Shown one piece after another: positions 63,831 through 64,000 of a stretch of 64,000 nt of DNA. The DNA lies in assembly GCA_021845645.1 (NCBI GenBank), contig JAJZVM010000005.1:1-64000 (forward strand), written 5' to 3'. Positions within the stretch are counted from its first letter, which is position 1. Each line of letters opens with the position of its first letter. The position numbers were made by a program, and so were the translations under genes. The notes beneath the pieces were generated by a model. That model was not told the DNA's origin, searched no databases, and worked only from the letters and a program-made list of their open reading frames with translations. Source of the DNA: Bacillota bacterium. Lineage in GTDB: Bacteria > Bacillota_E > JAJZYS01 > JAJYTV01.

Positions 63831-64000
63831 ATGACCACGTGCGTGCAGGATCTCCCGGAACGGCGCGTGAATTCCGTACGTCCAGCATCCCTTGCGCCGG
63901 CCGCAGGTGCAGCGCCGGCCAAACCGCCGATCGCTGCAGTCCTGGGACATGCCGCAAGGTGCGCCTCGGGGGGAGAAATGGCCAAGCACGACCGCCGGCA
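63831..64000 (+). CDS. Start of an unidentified gene, truncated by window edge
   Basis: From ATG 63831 (GGAGGG 4 bases upstream) the frame stays open for 56 codons to the end of the window: MTTCVQDLPERRVNS, an Ala/Pro-rich stretch, then GGEMAKHDRR. A second possible start, ATG 63978 behind GGGGAG, is in the same frame. No family is recognised. It might be co-transcribed with the MFS gene. Confidence 0.3.
   Translation, partial: MTTCVQDLPERRVNSVRPASLAPAAGAAPAKPPIAAVLGHAARCASGGEMAKHDRR

Overview
The window is about 64 kb of high-GC DNA from what looks like a spore-forming member of the Bacillota. The evidence is gene order. Reading the minus strand, tRNAs-tig-clpP-clpX ... lonB-lon-ysxC and then valS-folC ... 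radC-mreBCD-minCDE-rodA-spoIVFA/spoIVFB-rng-rplU-prp-rpmA-spo0B-like reproduces the classic Bacillus/Clostridia arrangement. Firmicute traits agree with this: two T-box leaders (upstream of valS and proC), an L27 with a cleavable N-terminal extension next to its Prp protease, LonB, SpoIVFA/SpoIVFB-like proteins, a SpoVB-like flippase and a Spo0B-like protein. The genus cannot be fixed from sequence alone; high-GC lineages such as Symbiobacterium/Thermaerobacter-like or Sulfobacillus/Limnochorda-like bacteria would fit.

Layout. 1-18.0 kb: cell-shape, division and sporulation block with ribosomal proteins, RNase G, folC and valS, nearly all on the minus strand. 18.0-24.8 kb: a VOC protein, a poorly coding 0.6-kb stretch, then a four-gene minus-strand operon (membrane polyferredoxin, ferredoxin-flavoprotein, GAF histidine kinase, NarL-type regulator) headed by a DosR-like palindrome. 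25.0-39.9 kb: a SpoVB-like flippase and lipoprotein on the plus strand, then the ysxC-lon-lonB-clpX-clpP-tig protein quality-control block, interrupted by proC with its own T-box, an acyl-CoA dehydrogenase and a DMT transporter, and headed by five tRNAs. 39.9-52.9 kb: mostly single metabolic genes (murI, cysH, aspartase, aspartokinase, pepC, Nudix and HAD enzymes) and a second three-tRNA cluster. 52.9-60.3 kb: an accessory island behind the second tRNA cluster with iteron-like repeats, a broken IS21-type istA, nested IS3 remnants, three lipoproteins, a nucleotidyltransferase pair that may be a toxin-antitoxin module, and a mosaic of three transposon fragments. 60.3-64 kb: a CTP-synthase-C-terminal-like protein with an in-frame UGA at the nucleophile codon (probable selenoprotein), a divergent LysR regulator, an MFS transporter and the start of one further gene.

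Functional links. Protein quality control (Tig, ClpXP, Lon, LonB) and cell-shape/division functions (MreBCD, PBP2, RodA, MinCDE) are each clustered. LonB has a promoter resembling forespore-sigma promoters. ValS and ProC are each predicted to be controlled by their own uncharged tRNA (GUC and CCC specifiers). The redox operon carries its own sensor and regulator and a matching operator, which suggests an autoregulated hypoxia/redox-responsive electron-transfer module. The two strongest leads are the UGA-containing glutamine-amidotransferase-like gene and this DosR-like redox operon.
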